Of a stretch of DNA of 64,000 nucleotides, positions 47,906-55,712 are shown piece by piece. Both the position numbers and the translations under genes were made by a program. The stretch covers positions 19,060 through 83,059 of the forward strand of contig CAZQMF010000003.1 in assembly GCA_964594235.1 (NCBI GenBank), read 5' to 3'. Numbering within the stretch: the stretch's first letter is position 1; each line of letters opens with the position of its first letter. A model generated the notes under the pieces. The model had not been told where the DNA came from and ran no database searches. It was given only the letters and a program-made list of their open reading frames with translations. Origin of the DNA: CAYLHS01 sp964594235. Its GTDB lineage: Bacteria > Actinomycetota > Acidimicrobiia > Spongiisociales > UBA4744.

Positions 47906-49002
47906 GTACCGACAACATCGACGGTGAAGGTATCGAGGGACCCGAGGTCGACGAAGGAGTCGAGGACTTCGAGGACTTCCTGACGGACGAACTCGACGAG
48001 TTCACCCGCGACGACTACCTGAACGCGACCACCGAGGAGTACCGAGGTCTCGCCGAGTCGATGGCACGATCCGCCGACGAAGAGGTCGAGATGCAGGCCG
48101 TCGCAGCTCACATGCCCGGTCTCGAGGCAGGAGTGGTCGGGTTCGACGACGTCACAGGTGAGACGCATGTCGAGACCTACGAGGCCCAAGGCGGCCCTTC
48201 AGACACGCTCGTGCGGGCCGCGACCGGTGTCGTTCTCGTCACCTTGGTGCTGGCGATGCTGGCCATCGGCGGAGGATGGCTTGCACTCCTCATCGGCGTG
48301 TTCACGCTCGTGAGCATGGTCGAGTTCTACTCGGCACTTCGGCAGGCGGGCTACGCACCTCTCGCGTTGTTCGGATTCTTGGGGGCCATCGGTGTGCTTG
48401 CCGCCGCGTGGTTCTCCTCACAACCCCTGTCGGCGGTGTCTATTGTGATCGGACTCACGATCGTCGCAGTCGTCTTCTGGTATGCCCTCTTGTCGAGGAG
48501 TCGTCCGTTGGAGAATGCGTCCTTCACGGTCTTCGGGGTCGTGTGGATCGCAGCGCTCCTTGCGTTCGCGATGCCAATCATCAAGTCGGAGCACTCGCAA
48601 CAGCTCATCCTTGCCATCATCGCCGTCACAGCGCTCTTCGATGCCGGCTCGTATTTCGTGGGACGCGCGCTGGGTCGGGTGAGCCTGGCTCCGGGATTGT
48701 CGCCCCACAAGACGTTTGAGGGGCTCGTCGGCGGGGTAGTGGTTGCCTTCGTCGCAGGATTCCTGCTCTCCGTCATCTCGTGGTTCGAGTTCGATCTCAC
48801 CGCTGGTTTGTGGTTGGCAGCCGCCGTTTCGGTCTTCGCGCCACTCGGTGATCTGGCGGAGTCGCTCGTCAAGCGCGCCGTCGGAGTCAAGGACATGGGG
48901 GCGCTTCTCCCCGGACACGGGGGTCTCATCGATCGGCTGGACAGCTACCTGTTCACCATTCCGGTCGGGTACGTGGTGTTCCTCTGGCTCGGGTTTCTAT
49001 GA
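47902..49002 (+). CDS. cdsA: Phosphatidate cytidylyltransferase with acidic N-terminal extension
   Basis: Makes CDP-diacylglycerol from phosphatidate and CTP in the membrane. Residues from about 100 hold the multi-helix enzyme, with PHKTFEGLVGGVVVAF, FAPLGDLAESLVKRAVGVKDMG and the signature GHGGLIDRLDSYLFTIP. The first 100 residues are unusual: strongly acidic and soluble (ESMARSADEEVEMQAVAAHM and a run of Asp/Glu at residues 5-45), with no counterpart in ordinary CdsA. The tail could bind a partner or RNA-free ribosome factors, but that is speculation. Confidence 0.94.
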   Translation: MSTDNIDGEGIEGPEVDEGVEDFEDFLTDELDEFTRDDYLNATTEEYRGLAESMARSADEEVEMQAVAAHMPGLEAGVVGFDDVTGETHVETYEAQGGPSDTLVRAATGVVLVTLVLAMLAIGGGWLALLIGVFTLVSMVEFYSALRQAGYAPLALFGFLGAIGVLAAAWFSSQPLSAVSIVIGLTIVAVVFWYALLSRSRPLENASFTVFGVVWIAALLAFAMPIIKSEHSQQLILAIIAVTALFDAGSYFVGRALGRVSLAPGLSPHKTFEGLVGGVVVAFVAGFLLSVISWFEFDLTAGLWLAAAVSVFAPLGDLAESLVKRAVGVKDMGALLPGHGGLIDRLDSYLFTIPVGYVVFLWLGFL

Positions 49003-50138
49003 CCCGACCCCTGGTCGTCCTCGGTGCGACCGGTTCGATCGGACGCCAAGCGCTCGACGTCGCCCGACGCTTGGACTTCCCCGTCGCCGCGCTCGTCGCT
49101 CGGCGCGGTTCCGACGCCCTGGCGGCGATCGCGGATGCGTTTCCCGAGGCTTCCATCGGGGTCGCAGCACCGACAGGGAGCGAGCGGGAGCGGTTCGCAG
49201 CCTACGGATCGAGAGTTCGGTTCGGCCCCGAATCTCCGGCGCAGCTCGCTTCGACCCCGGGTGCGATTGTCGTCAATGGGATCGTGGGCGCGGCAGGGTT
49301 GCGGTCATCGGTCGCAGCACTGGAGGCAGGGAATCGTCTCGCGCTCGCCAACAAGGAGAGCCTCGTTGCCGGAGGCCCGGTCGTACTCGACGCGCTCAGG
49401 CGTGGTGGCGGCGAACTGATTCCAGTCGATTCGGAGCACTCGGCCGTATTCCAGTGCCTCGTCGGAGAGCAGATCGGTTCGGTGCAACGCTTGATTATTA
49501 CTGCGTCCGGCGGACCGTTTCGAGGAAGGTCCCGAGACGAGTTGGAGAACGTATCGCCTGCAGAAGCGCTTCGTCATCCGACCTGGTCGATGGGCTCGAG
49601 GATCACCATCGACTCTGCGACGCTTGCCAACAAGGGCTTCGAGGTGATTGAAGCCCACTACTTGTTCGGGGTCCCGTACTCGAAGATCGATATCGTCGTT
49701 CATCCGCAGAGCATCGTCCACTCGCTCGTCGAGTTCGAGGATGGCTCGATGAAGGCGCAGTTGGGAGAGCCGAACATGCGTATCCCGATCCAGTACGCCC
49801 TGACATATCCTCAGCGGCTCACCGGCGGAGTCGTCGCCGAGCCTGCGTCCTGGACGCTGACATTCGAGGAACCGGACCGTGCCGCGTTCCCTGCGCTCGA
49901 CATCATCATCGAAGCAGGGGAGCGGGGTGGGTCGGCGCCAGCGGTGGTCAATGCTGCCGACGAGATCGCTGTGGGAGCGTTCTTGACGGGCAGGTTGGGA
50001 TTCTTGGGGATCGCTTCGATCCTGGAGCAGACCATGGAGCGAGTTCCGCAGGTCGGGTTGAGCTCTGTCGAGGACGTCCTGCGGGTGGACGCGGAGGCAC
50101 GCTCGATCGCGAACTCCCTGGTCGGTGGTGCATGTTGA
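48999..50138 (+). CDS. dxr: 1-deoxy-D-xylulose-5-phosphate reductoisomerase
   Basis: Second step of the MEP isoprenoid pathway, forming MEP with NADPH. The 379 residues have VLGATGSIGRQALDVARR, LANKESLVAGGPVVLDALRR, PVDSEHSAVFQCL, LIITASGGPFRGRSRDEL and FEVIEAHYLFGVPYSKIDIVVHPQSIVHSLVEFEDGS, with the metal and substrate sites intact. ATG overlaps the cdsA stop. ispG is two genes downstream. Confidence 0.97.
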   Translation: MTRPLVVLGATGSIGRQALDVARRLDFPVAALVARRGSDALAAIADAFPEASIGVAAPTGSERERFAAYGSRVRFGPESPAQLASTPGAIVVNGIVGAAGLRSSVAALEAGNRLALANKESLVAGGPVVLDALRRGGGELIPVDSEHSAVFQCLVGEQIGSVQRLIITASGGPFRGRSRDELENVSPAEALRHPTWSMGSRITIDSATLANKGFEVIEAHYLFGVPYSKIDIVVHPQSIVHSLVEFEDGSMKAQLGEPNMRIPIQYALTYPQRLTGGVVAEPASWTLTFEEPDRAAFPALDIIIEAGERGGSAPAVVNAADEIAVGAFLTGRLGFLGIASILEQTMERVPQVGLSSVEDVLRVDAEARSIANSLVGGAC

Positions 50139-50172
50139 TTACACATGCAGGGTCGGTACGGTTGGAGGTGAC

Positions 50173-51288
50173 ATGTACGGTGGACTGATCATGCTGGTCG
50201 CTGTCGTGGCCTCGCTGATGCTGCACGAGCTAGGGCACTTCGTGACTGCGCGCGCGACCGGAATGAAAGTCACCGAGTTTTTCCTCGGGTTTGGGCCCAA
50301 GATCTGGTCGACGACCCGGGGTGAGACCGAGTTCGGCATCAAGGCGATTCCGGTTGGGGGCTACAACCGCATCGTCGGGATGGATCCGCTCGAAGAGATC
50401 AGCCCTGAGGACGAGGGTCGAACCTATAGGGACAAGAAGTTCTGGCAGAAGTCGGTGGTCGTGCTGTCAGGAGTGATGATTCACTTCGTCATCGCGTACC
50501 TGGTGTTCTTCGGCATCCTGGTCGGCCTCGGCATCGGGAACGTCGACGCCGATCCGACGACGATGGTCGCCGCCGTCCAGTCGACGCTCGACGACGGTTC
50601 CCCGGCTCCGTCCGCAACTGCCGGCCTTGAACCGGGTGATCGGATTCTGTCGGTGGATGGGGTGAACGTCACCACGTGGGACGAGCTTGTCGCCGCAATT
50701 GCGGCACGACCGAACCAACTGGTACGGATCGTGGTCGATCGAGACGGCACGGAGATGACGCTCGAAACGACGCTGGCATCCACCCAGAACGATCAGGGTG
50801 CACGCGTCGGGTATCTGGGAATCAACCCGGCGTATCCGGTCGAACGTGTCGGGGTGCTCAGAGCGGCCGGTCTCGCCGGCCGAGCCGTCGGCACCGCCAC
50901 GACGGAGACGTTGTCTTCGTTCGGCAATCTGATACGGCCATCGTCCCTCGCTCGGCTCGCCGGCGCGTTCGTCGGGAACACTGATGTTCCCGACAACATC
51001 AGGCCGGTGAGTCCGGTGGGCATCGTTCACTTGGGCGAGGGTCTCGACGCGCAGGCGCTGCTGGCCCTGATCGCCCTTCTCAACATCGTGCTCGGTGTGT
51101 TCAACGGGCTTCCGCTGTTTCCGCTCGACGGGGGACACTTCGTCATCGCGCTGTACGAACGTGTAACCGGGCGAAAGGCCAACATGCGTGCCCTCATGCC
51201 GATCGCCGCCGCGGTCATGATGCTCGTGATCTTCTTGTTCTCGGTCGCGCTCGTTCTCGACATCGCCAACCCGATCACTCTCTCATGA
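50173..51288 (+). CDS. rseP: Site-2 protease RseP/RasP family, with PDZ domain
   Basis: An intramembrane zinc metalloprotease releasing anti-sigma and other membrane regulators. The 371 residues show the zinc motif LMLHELGHFVTARATGMKV (HExxH), GFGPKIWSTTRGETEFGIKAIPVGGY, one PDZ domain (ATAGLEPGDRILSVDGVNVTTWDELVAAI) and the C-terminal LNIVLGVFNGLPLFPLDGGHFV with the third ligand Asp. GGAGGTGAC immediately before ATG 50173 settles the start. Confidence 0.95.
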   Translation: MYGGLIMLVAVVASLMLHELGHFVTARATGMKVTEFFLGFGPKIWSTTRGETEFGIKAIPVGGYNRIVGMDPLEEISPEDEGRTYRDKKFWQKSVVVLSGVMIHFVIAYLVFFGILVGLGIGNVDADPTTMVAAVQSTLDDGSPAPSATAGLEPGDRILSVDGVNVTTWDELVAAIAARPNQLVRIVVDRDGTEMTLETTLASTQNDQGARVGYLGINPAYPVERVGVLRAAGLAGRAVGTATTETLSSFGNLIRPSSLARLAGAFVGNTDVPDNIRPVSPVGIVHLGEGLDAQALLALIALLNIVLGVFNGLPLFPLDGGHFVIALYERVTGRKANMRALMPIAAAVMMLVIFLFSVALVLDIANPITLS

Positions 51289-52499
51289 TCGAGCGCACGT
51301 CCACCCGCACCGTGCATGTCGGCCGTGTCGCAGTGGGAGGCGGCGCGCCGATCAGCGTGCAGTCGATGACCACCACCAAGACCGACGACGTCGGCGGCAC
51401 GCTCGCGCAGGTGTACGCCCTCGCCGGGGCGGGCGCCGACATCGTTCGCATCACCTGCAACACCGTGGAGGCGGCCCAAGGACTCGCCGAGATTGTTCCA
51501 CGGTCTCCCGTGCCGATCATCGCCGACATCCACTTCCACTACCGGCTCGCGCTCGCAGCGCTGGAGGCCGGTGTCGACGGCCTGCGACTGAATCCAGGGA
51601 ACATCCGCAAAGAGGAGCAGATCAAGGTTGTCGCACAGGAGGCCAAGGATCGCGGCGTGCCGATCCGAGTCGGTGTCAACGCAGGCTCTCTCGACAAGGA
51701 TCTCCTGCGGCAGTTTGGAGGACCCATCCCAGAGGCGCTTGTCGCGTCTGCCATGAAGGAGATCGGGTACCTCGAGGACGTGGGGTTCCACGACATCAAG
51801 ATCTCGGTGAAGCACTCGAACGTTCCTTCGATGGTCGATGCCTACCGTCTCCTGTCGGAGACCGTCGACTATCCGCTTCACCTCGGAGTCACCGAAGCGG
51901 GGCCACCGCCGGCCGGGCTCATCAAGTCGGTGGCCGGTATCGCAACCCTGCTGATGGAGGGGATCGGCGACACGATTCGTTTCTCGCTGACCGCCGACCC
52001 GGTCGAGGAGGCAAAGGCAGGACGCCAGCTCCTCGAGTACCTCGGATTACGGGAGCGAAAGAGCCTGGACCTCATCGCCTGTCCCTCGTGCGGGCGCGCA
52101 GAGGTCGACGTGATCAAGGTTGCGACTGAGGCTCAAGAGCGCCTTGCCCAAGAGAATCTGCCGATCCAAGTCGCCGTGATGGGGTGCATCGTCAACGGTC
52201 CGGGAGAGGCGCGTGAAGCAGACATCGGTATCGCAGCAGGCAGGGGCAAAGGGCACCTGTTCATCAAGGGACAGGTCATTCGGGTCGTGCCCGAAGACGA
52301 AATGGTCGATGCGCTCCTCGAGGAGGCGCGCAAACTCGTCGAAGAAGGAGCCGAAGCCCGGCTCGCCGCCGCCGGTGGTGGGGTCGCCACCGAAGCAGCG
52401 TCGGAAGCCCGGGAGCTGTTCGAACTCCAGGGCGACGCCAATCACGCGACCGAACGGCGACAGTCGGTCGCCAAGATCGCGGGGCCGGACGAGGCCTGA
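51285..52499 (+). CDS. ispG: 4-hydroxy-3-methylbut-2-en-1-yl diphosphate synthase
   Basis: The 4Fe-4S enzyme of the MEP pathway's sixth step. The 404-residue single-domain form has TVHVGRVAVGGGAPISVQSMTTTKT, IRITCNTVEAAQG, DIHFHYRLALAALEAGVDGLRLNPGNI and the cluster cysteines in ACPSCGRAEVDV and MGCIVNGPGEAREADIG. It ends with about 45 extra Ala/Glu-rich residues. ATG overlaps the rseP stop. Confidence 0.97.
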   Translation: MIERTSTRTVHVGRVAVGGGAPISVQSMTTTKTDDVGGTLAQVYALAGAGADIVRITCNTVEAAQGLAEIVPRSPVPIIADIHFHYRLALAALEAGVDGLRLNPGNIRKEEQIKVVAQEAKDRGVPIRVGVNAGSLDKDLLRQFGGPIPEALVASAMKEIGYLEDVGFHDIKISVKHSNVPSMVDAYRLLSETVDYPLHLGVTEAGPPPAGLIKSVAGIATLLMEGIGDTIRFSLTADPVEEAKAGRQLLEYLGLRERKSLDLIACPSCGRAEVDVIKVATEAQERLAQENLPIQVAVMGCIVNGPGEAREADIGIAAGRGKGHLFIKGQVIRVVPEDEMVDALLEEARKLVEEGAEARLAAAGGGVATEAASEARELFELQGDANHATERRQSVAKIAGPDEA

Positions 52500-52503
52500 C
52501 ACG

Positions 52504-53919
52504 ATGAAGGTCACCCCAAGGAGCGAGGACTACGGCCGCTGGTACACCGACGTTGTGCAACGTGCCGAACTCGCCGACTACTCGCCGGTGCGTGGATCAA
52601 TGGTCATTCGCCCCTACGGCTACGCCCTCTGGGAAAACATGCAGAAGGCGCTCGATGACATGTTCAAAGAGACCGGTCATCAGAACGCGTACTTCCCGCT
52701 GTTGATTCCTTACTCTTTCATCGAGCGGGAAGCAGAGCACGTCGAAGGCTTCTCCCCGGAGCTGGCGATCGTGACCCATGGCGGGGGGAAGAAACTCGAG
52801 GATCCCCTGGTCGTACGGCCGACGTCAGAGACGATCATCAACGCGATGTTCGCCAAGTGGATCAAGAGCTACAGGGATCTCCCCCTGCTGATCAACCAGT
52901 GGGCGAACGTCGTTCGATGGGAGATGCGCACTCGCCTGTTCCTACGCACGACCGAGTTCCTCTGGCAGGAGGGTCACACGGCCCACGAAACAGAGGAGGA
53001 GGCCAGGGACGAGGCGAGACTCATGCTCGAGGTCTACGCACGATTCGCCGAAGAGTGGGCGGCTACACCGGTGATCCTCGGAACCAAGACAGATGCCGAG
53101 AGGTTCGCCGGCGCAGTCGAGTCGTCCAGCATCGAAGCGATGATGGGCGACCTGAAGGCCCTTCAGGCGGGAACATCCCACTACCTGGGGCAGAACTTCG
53201 CCAGGGCGTTCGAAACGAGATACCTGGATCGGAACAACGAACTCCAGTACCCACACCAGACGTCGTGGGGTGCGAGCACACGGCTCGTCGGAATGGTCGT
53301 GATGGTGCACGGAGACGACCAGGGCTTGATCCTGCCACCGCGACTGGCGCCATACCAGGCGGTCGTCGTGCCGATCGGGGAAACCGATGCCGTGGTGGAA
53401 GCCGCATGGAACGTGACCGGATCACTGCACGATGCGGGCATCCGTGCGACGATGGACGATCGTGAGGATCTCACCCCGGGGTTCAAATTCAACGACTGGG
53501 AGATGAGGGGGGTCCCGATACGGTTGGAGATCGGGCCACGCGACCTCGCCGAAGGAAGCGTCGTGCTCGTGAGAAGGGATCTAGGAAGCAAGCAGTCGGT
53601 GCCCCTCGAGGGAGTCCCGAGGGCAGTGACCGATCTCGTCGACGCGATCCAGCAATCCCTGTTCGATCGAGCGAGCGCCTTCAGGGACGAGCACACGTCC
53701 TACCCGTCTACGTTTGAGGAACTCGAGGAGGGGGTCAGGGAGGAGGGGGGCTTCTTCAATGCAGCCTGGTGCGGCTCGCCCGATTGCGAGGCCCAGATCA
53801 AGCACCGCACCCAGGCGACGATCCGCAACATTCCGTTCGAGCAGCCGGACGAACTCGCCCCGTGTGTGTTCTGCGGAGGTCCCGGGGAACACCTGGCCGT
53901 GTTCGCCAAGGCGTACTAG
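52504..53919 (+). CDS. proS: Prolyl-tRNA synthetase, archaeal/eukaryotic type
   Basis: Charges tRNA-Pro. The 471-residue enzyme is the short form without the bacterial editing insertion: DYGRWYTDVVQRAELADYSPVRG, PLLIPYSFI, class II motif 2 region NQWANVVRWEMRTRLFLRTTEFLWQEGHTAH, and the C-terminal zinc-like domain (FFNAAWCGSPDCE and CVFCGGPG). This is the type shared with archaea and some bacteria. It follows ispG by four bases. Confidence 0.96.
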   Translation: MKVTPRSEDYGRWYTDVVQRAELADYSPVRGSMVIRPYGYALWENMQKALDDMFKETGHQNAYFPLLIPYSFIEREAEHVEGFSPELAIVTHGGGKKLEDPLVVRPTSETIINAMFAKWIKSYRDLPLLINQWANVVRWEMRTRLFLRTTEFLWQEGHTAHETEEEARDEARLMLEVYARFAEEWAATPVILGTKTDAERFAGAVESSSIEAMMGDLKALQAGTSHYLGQNFARAFETRYLDRNNELQYPHQTSWGASTRLVGMVVMVHGDDQGLILPPRLAPYQAVVVPIGETDAVVEAAWNVTGSLHDAGIRATMDDREDLTPGFKFNDWEMRGVPIRLEIGPRDLAEGSVVLVRRDLGSKQSVPLEGVPRAVTDLVDAIQQSLFDRASAFRDEHTSYPSTFEELEEGVREEGGFFNAAWCGSPDCEAQIKHRTQATIRNIPFEQPDELAPCVFCGGPGEHLAVFAKAY

Positions 53920-53925
53920 CCGAAA

Positions 53926-53953
53926 AACCCGCAGGTGGGGCCGTTGGCGGGTT
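53926..53953 (+). terminator. Possible terminator after proS
   Basis: AACCCGC pairs with GCGGGTT (7 bp, 14-nt loop), preceded by AAAAA, which would be a U run for the opposite strand. Weak, and it overlaps the -35 region of the next promoter. Confidence 0.3.
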
Positions 53954-53971
53954 CTGCGTGCGCGGTATACT
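53944..53971 (+). promoter_or_regulatory. Promoter candidate of the rimP-nusA-infB operon
   Basis: TTGGCG at 53944-53949 and TATACT at 53966-53971 with a 16-nt spacer. Bases around the hexamer (TATACTC, then CCTCCGGT) match those at recG. Confidence 0.5.
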
Positions 53972-54000
53972 CCCTCCGGTAAACCTACGGACGCGTGAGT

Positions 54001-54023
54001 GAGGTGGGCGCCCTGCCCGCCTC
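54001..54023 (+). promoter_or_regulatory. Leader hairpin upstream of rimP
   Basis: GAGGTGGGC and GCCCGCCTC pair through nine positions (one wobble) around a GCCCT loop, then TCTTCC. It lies in the leader of the operon encoding NusA, where attenuation by NusA is known in other bacteria; a regulatory role here is inference. Confidence 0.4.
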
Positions 54024-54039
54024 TTCCTGCGAGGAAACC

Positions 54040-54522
54040 ATGAACGAGACCGCGCTTTGGGATCTCCTCGACCGGTATTTGGCCGCCGAGGGTCTGAGAC
54101 TCGACGATGTCGAGTGGTCGGGGCGCGTCCTGCGTGTCCTCGTCGACGCAGATGGCGGAGTCGACATAGGACGAATCTCGGATGCCACGTCGGGTATCTC
54201 GCGTCTCATGGACGGGCAGAGTGACGTAGACGGGCCCTACACGCTCGAGGTGTCATCGCCGGGTCTCGAGCGCAGACTGCGCCGGCCCGGGCAGTTCCGT
54301 GCGTCGATCGGCCGGGAGGTCGTGGTGACGTCTCGCCTCGAGAGCGGCGACACGACGACGGTCCGCGGCACACTCGATGCGGCGGACGACAACACCTGTG
54401 TGGTTGCCGGCGACGAGCGTGTCGTGACCATTCCGTTGAGTGAGATCGTGTCGGCGAAGACGGTGTTCCGGTGGGAACGCGGCGCGAAGCCGGGGAAGCA
54501 GCGCAAGGAGGCAAGCCGATGA
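54040..54522 (+). CDS. rimP: Ribosome maturation factor RimP
   Basis: Needed for 30S assembly. The 160 residues contain LWDLLDRYLAAEGLRLDDVEW, RVLVDADGGVDIGRISDATSGISRLMD, YTLEVSSPGLERRLRRPGQF and the SH3-like C-terminal part. ATG at 54040 follows GCGAGGAAACC; longer forms from 53995 would include the leader hairpin. nusA overlaps by ATGA. Confidence 0.94.
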   Translation: MNETALWDLLDRYLAAEGLRLDDVEWSGRVLRVLVDADGGVDIGRISDATSGISRLMDGQSDVDGPYTLEVSSPGLERRLRRPGQFRASIGREVVVTSRLESGDTTTVRGTLDAADDNTCVVAGDERVVTIPLSEIVSAKTVFRWERGAKPGKQRKEASR

Positions 54523-55709
54523 AGATGGATTTCGCCGTGATGGAGGCACTTGAGCTGCTCGAACAGGAGCGAGGCGTGCCGGTAGAGACGATCCTGAACG
54601 CGCTCGCCAACGCGCTGGTATCCGCTTACAAGCGCAGCCCCGGCGCGGCCGAGGAAGCGCGAGTTGTGATCGATCCGAACGCAGGGGACATCACCGTGTA
54701 TGCGCAGGAGCTGAACGAAGATGGAGAGGTCGTCAAAGAGTGGGAAGACACACCGGACGACTTCGGTCGGATCGCGGCCCAAACGGCGAAGCAGGTCATC
54801 GCTCAGCGCTTGCGGGATGCGAAGCGTGAACAGGTCTTCGACCTCTATGAGGGGCGCGAAGGCGACCTGGTGACCGGTATCGTTCAACAGGTCGATCACC
54901 GGTACGCCATCCTCGATCTCGGTGACGCAGAGGCGTTGATGCCGGGTTCGGAACGGATCCCGTACGAGCGTTTGGAGCGGGGCAACAGGGTCAAGGGGTT
55001 GATCATCGAGGTGCGTGGGGAAACCAAGGGACCTCAGATCGTGGTCAGTCGGAGTCATCCCGACTTCGTCCGGCAACTCCTGATGCTCGAGGTGCCGGAG
55101 TTGCTCGACGGAACCGTCGAGATCAGGGCCATCGCACGCGAACCGGGACACCGAACGAAGATCGCCGTGGCATCCAACGATCCCAACGTGGACCCCAAGG
55201 GCGCATGCGTCGGTGCACGCGGCGGGAGGGTCCGCCAGGTCGTGAACGAGCTTCGTGGCGAGAAGGTCGACGTCGTCCAGTGGCGAGCCGACACAGGGCA
55301 ATTCATCGCAGAGGCGCTCGGACCGGCGAAGGTACAGGACGTCATCATCGACGAGGATGACCGGTCTGCGATCGTGATCGTGTCGGAACATCAGCTGTCG
55401 CTCGCCATCGGTCGCGAGGGTCAGAATGCCCGGCTTGCGGCGAAGTTGACAGGCTACCGAATCGACATCAGATCCGAACTGGCCAGGGACGCGATCGACG
55501 AGCCGGAGAAGGCTGACGAACCGGTCGAGGCGTCAGCTCCTGAGGCGAGCGAGCCTGCCGAGGAAGCTGCAGTGGCGGTTGCGATCGACGCGACGGAACA
55601 GACAACGGTCGATGAGGCCGCAGAAGAAACGGAGGAGACGGACGAGTCCCCCGTGATCGAGATGGCCGATGAGGCGAGCGAAGACGACAGCAAGGACGGT
55701 GAGGCCTGA
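54519..55709 (+). CDS. nusA: Transcription termination/antitermination protein NusA
   Basis: Binds RNA polymerase and rRNA leader signals. The 396 residues have the N-terminal domain (FAVMEALELLEQERGVPVETIL), S1 domain (EGDLVTGIVQQVDHRYAILDLGDAEALMP) and KH domains (PNVDPKGACVGARGGRVRQVVNELRGEKVDVVQW and LAIGREGQNARLAAKLTGYRIDI). The last 60 residues are Ala/Glu-rich and acidic. ylxR, usually next, is missing, and infB begins 4 bases after the stop. Confidence 0.96.
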   Translation: MKMDFAVMEALELLEQERGVPVETILNALANALVSAYKRSPGAAEEARVVIDPNAGDITVYAQELNEDGEVVKEWEDTPDDFGRIAAQTAKQVIAQRLRDAKREQVFDLYEGREGDLVTGIVQQVDHRYAILDLGDAEALMPGSERIPYERLERGNRVKGLIIEVRGETKGPQIVVSRSHPDFVRQLLMLEVPELLDGTVEIRAIAREPGHRTKIAVASNDPNVDPKGACVGARGGRVRQVVNELRGEKVDVVQWRADTGQFIAEALGPAKVQDVIIDEDDRSAIVIVSEHQLSLAIGREGQNARLAAKLTGYRIDIRSELARDAIDEPEKADEPVEASAPEASEPAEEAAVAVAIDATEQTTVDEAAEETEETDESPVIEMADEASEDDSKDGEA

Positions 55710-55712
55710 TCC

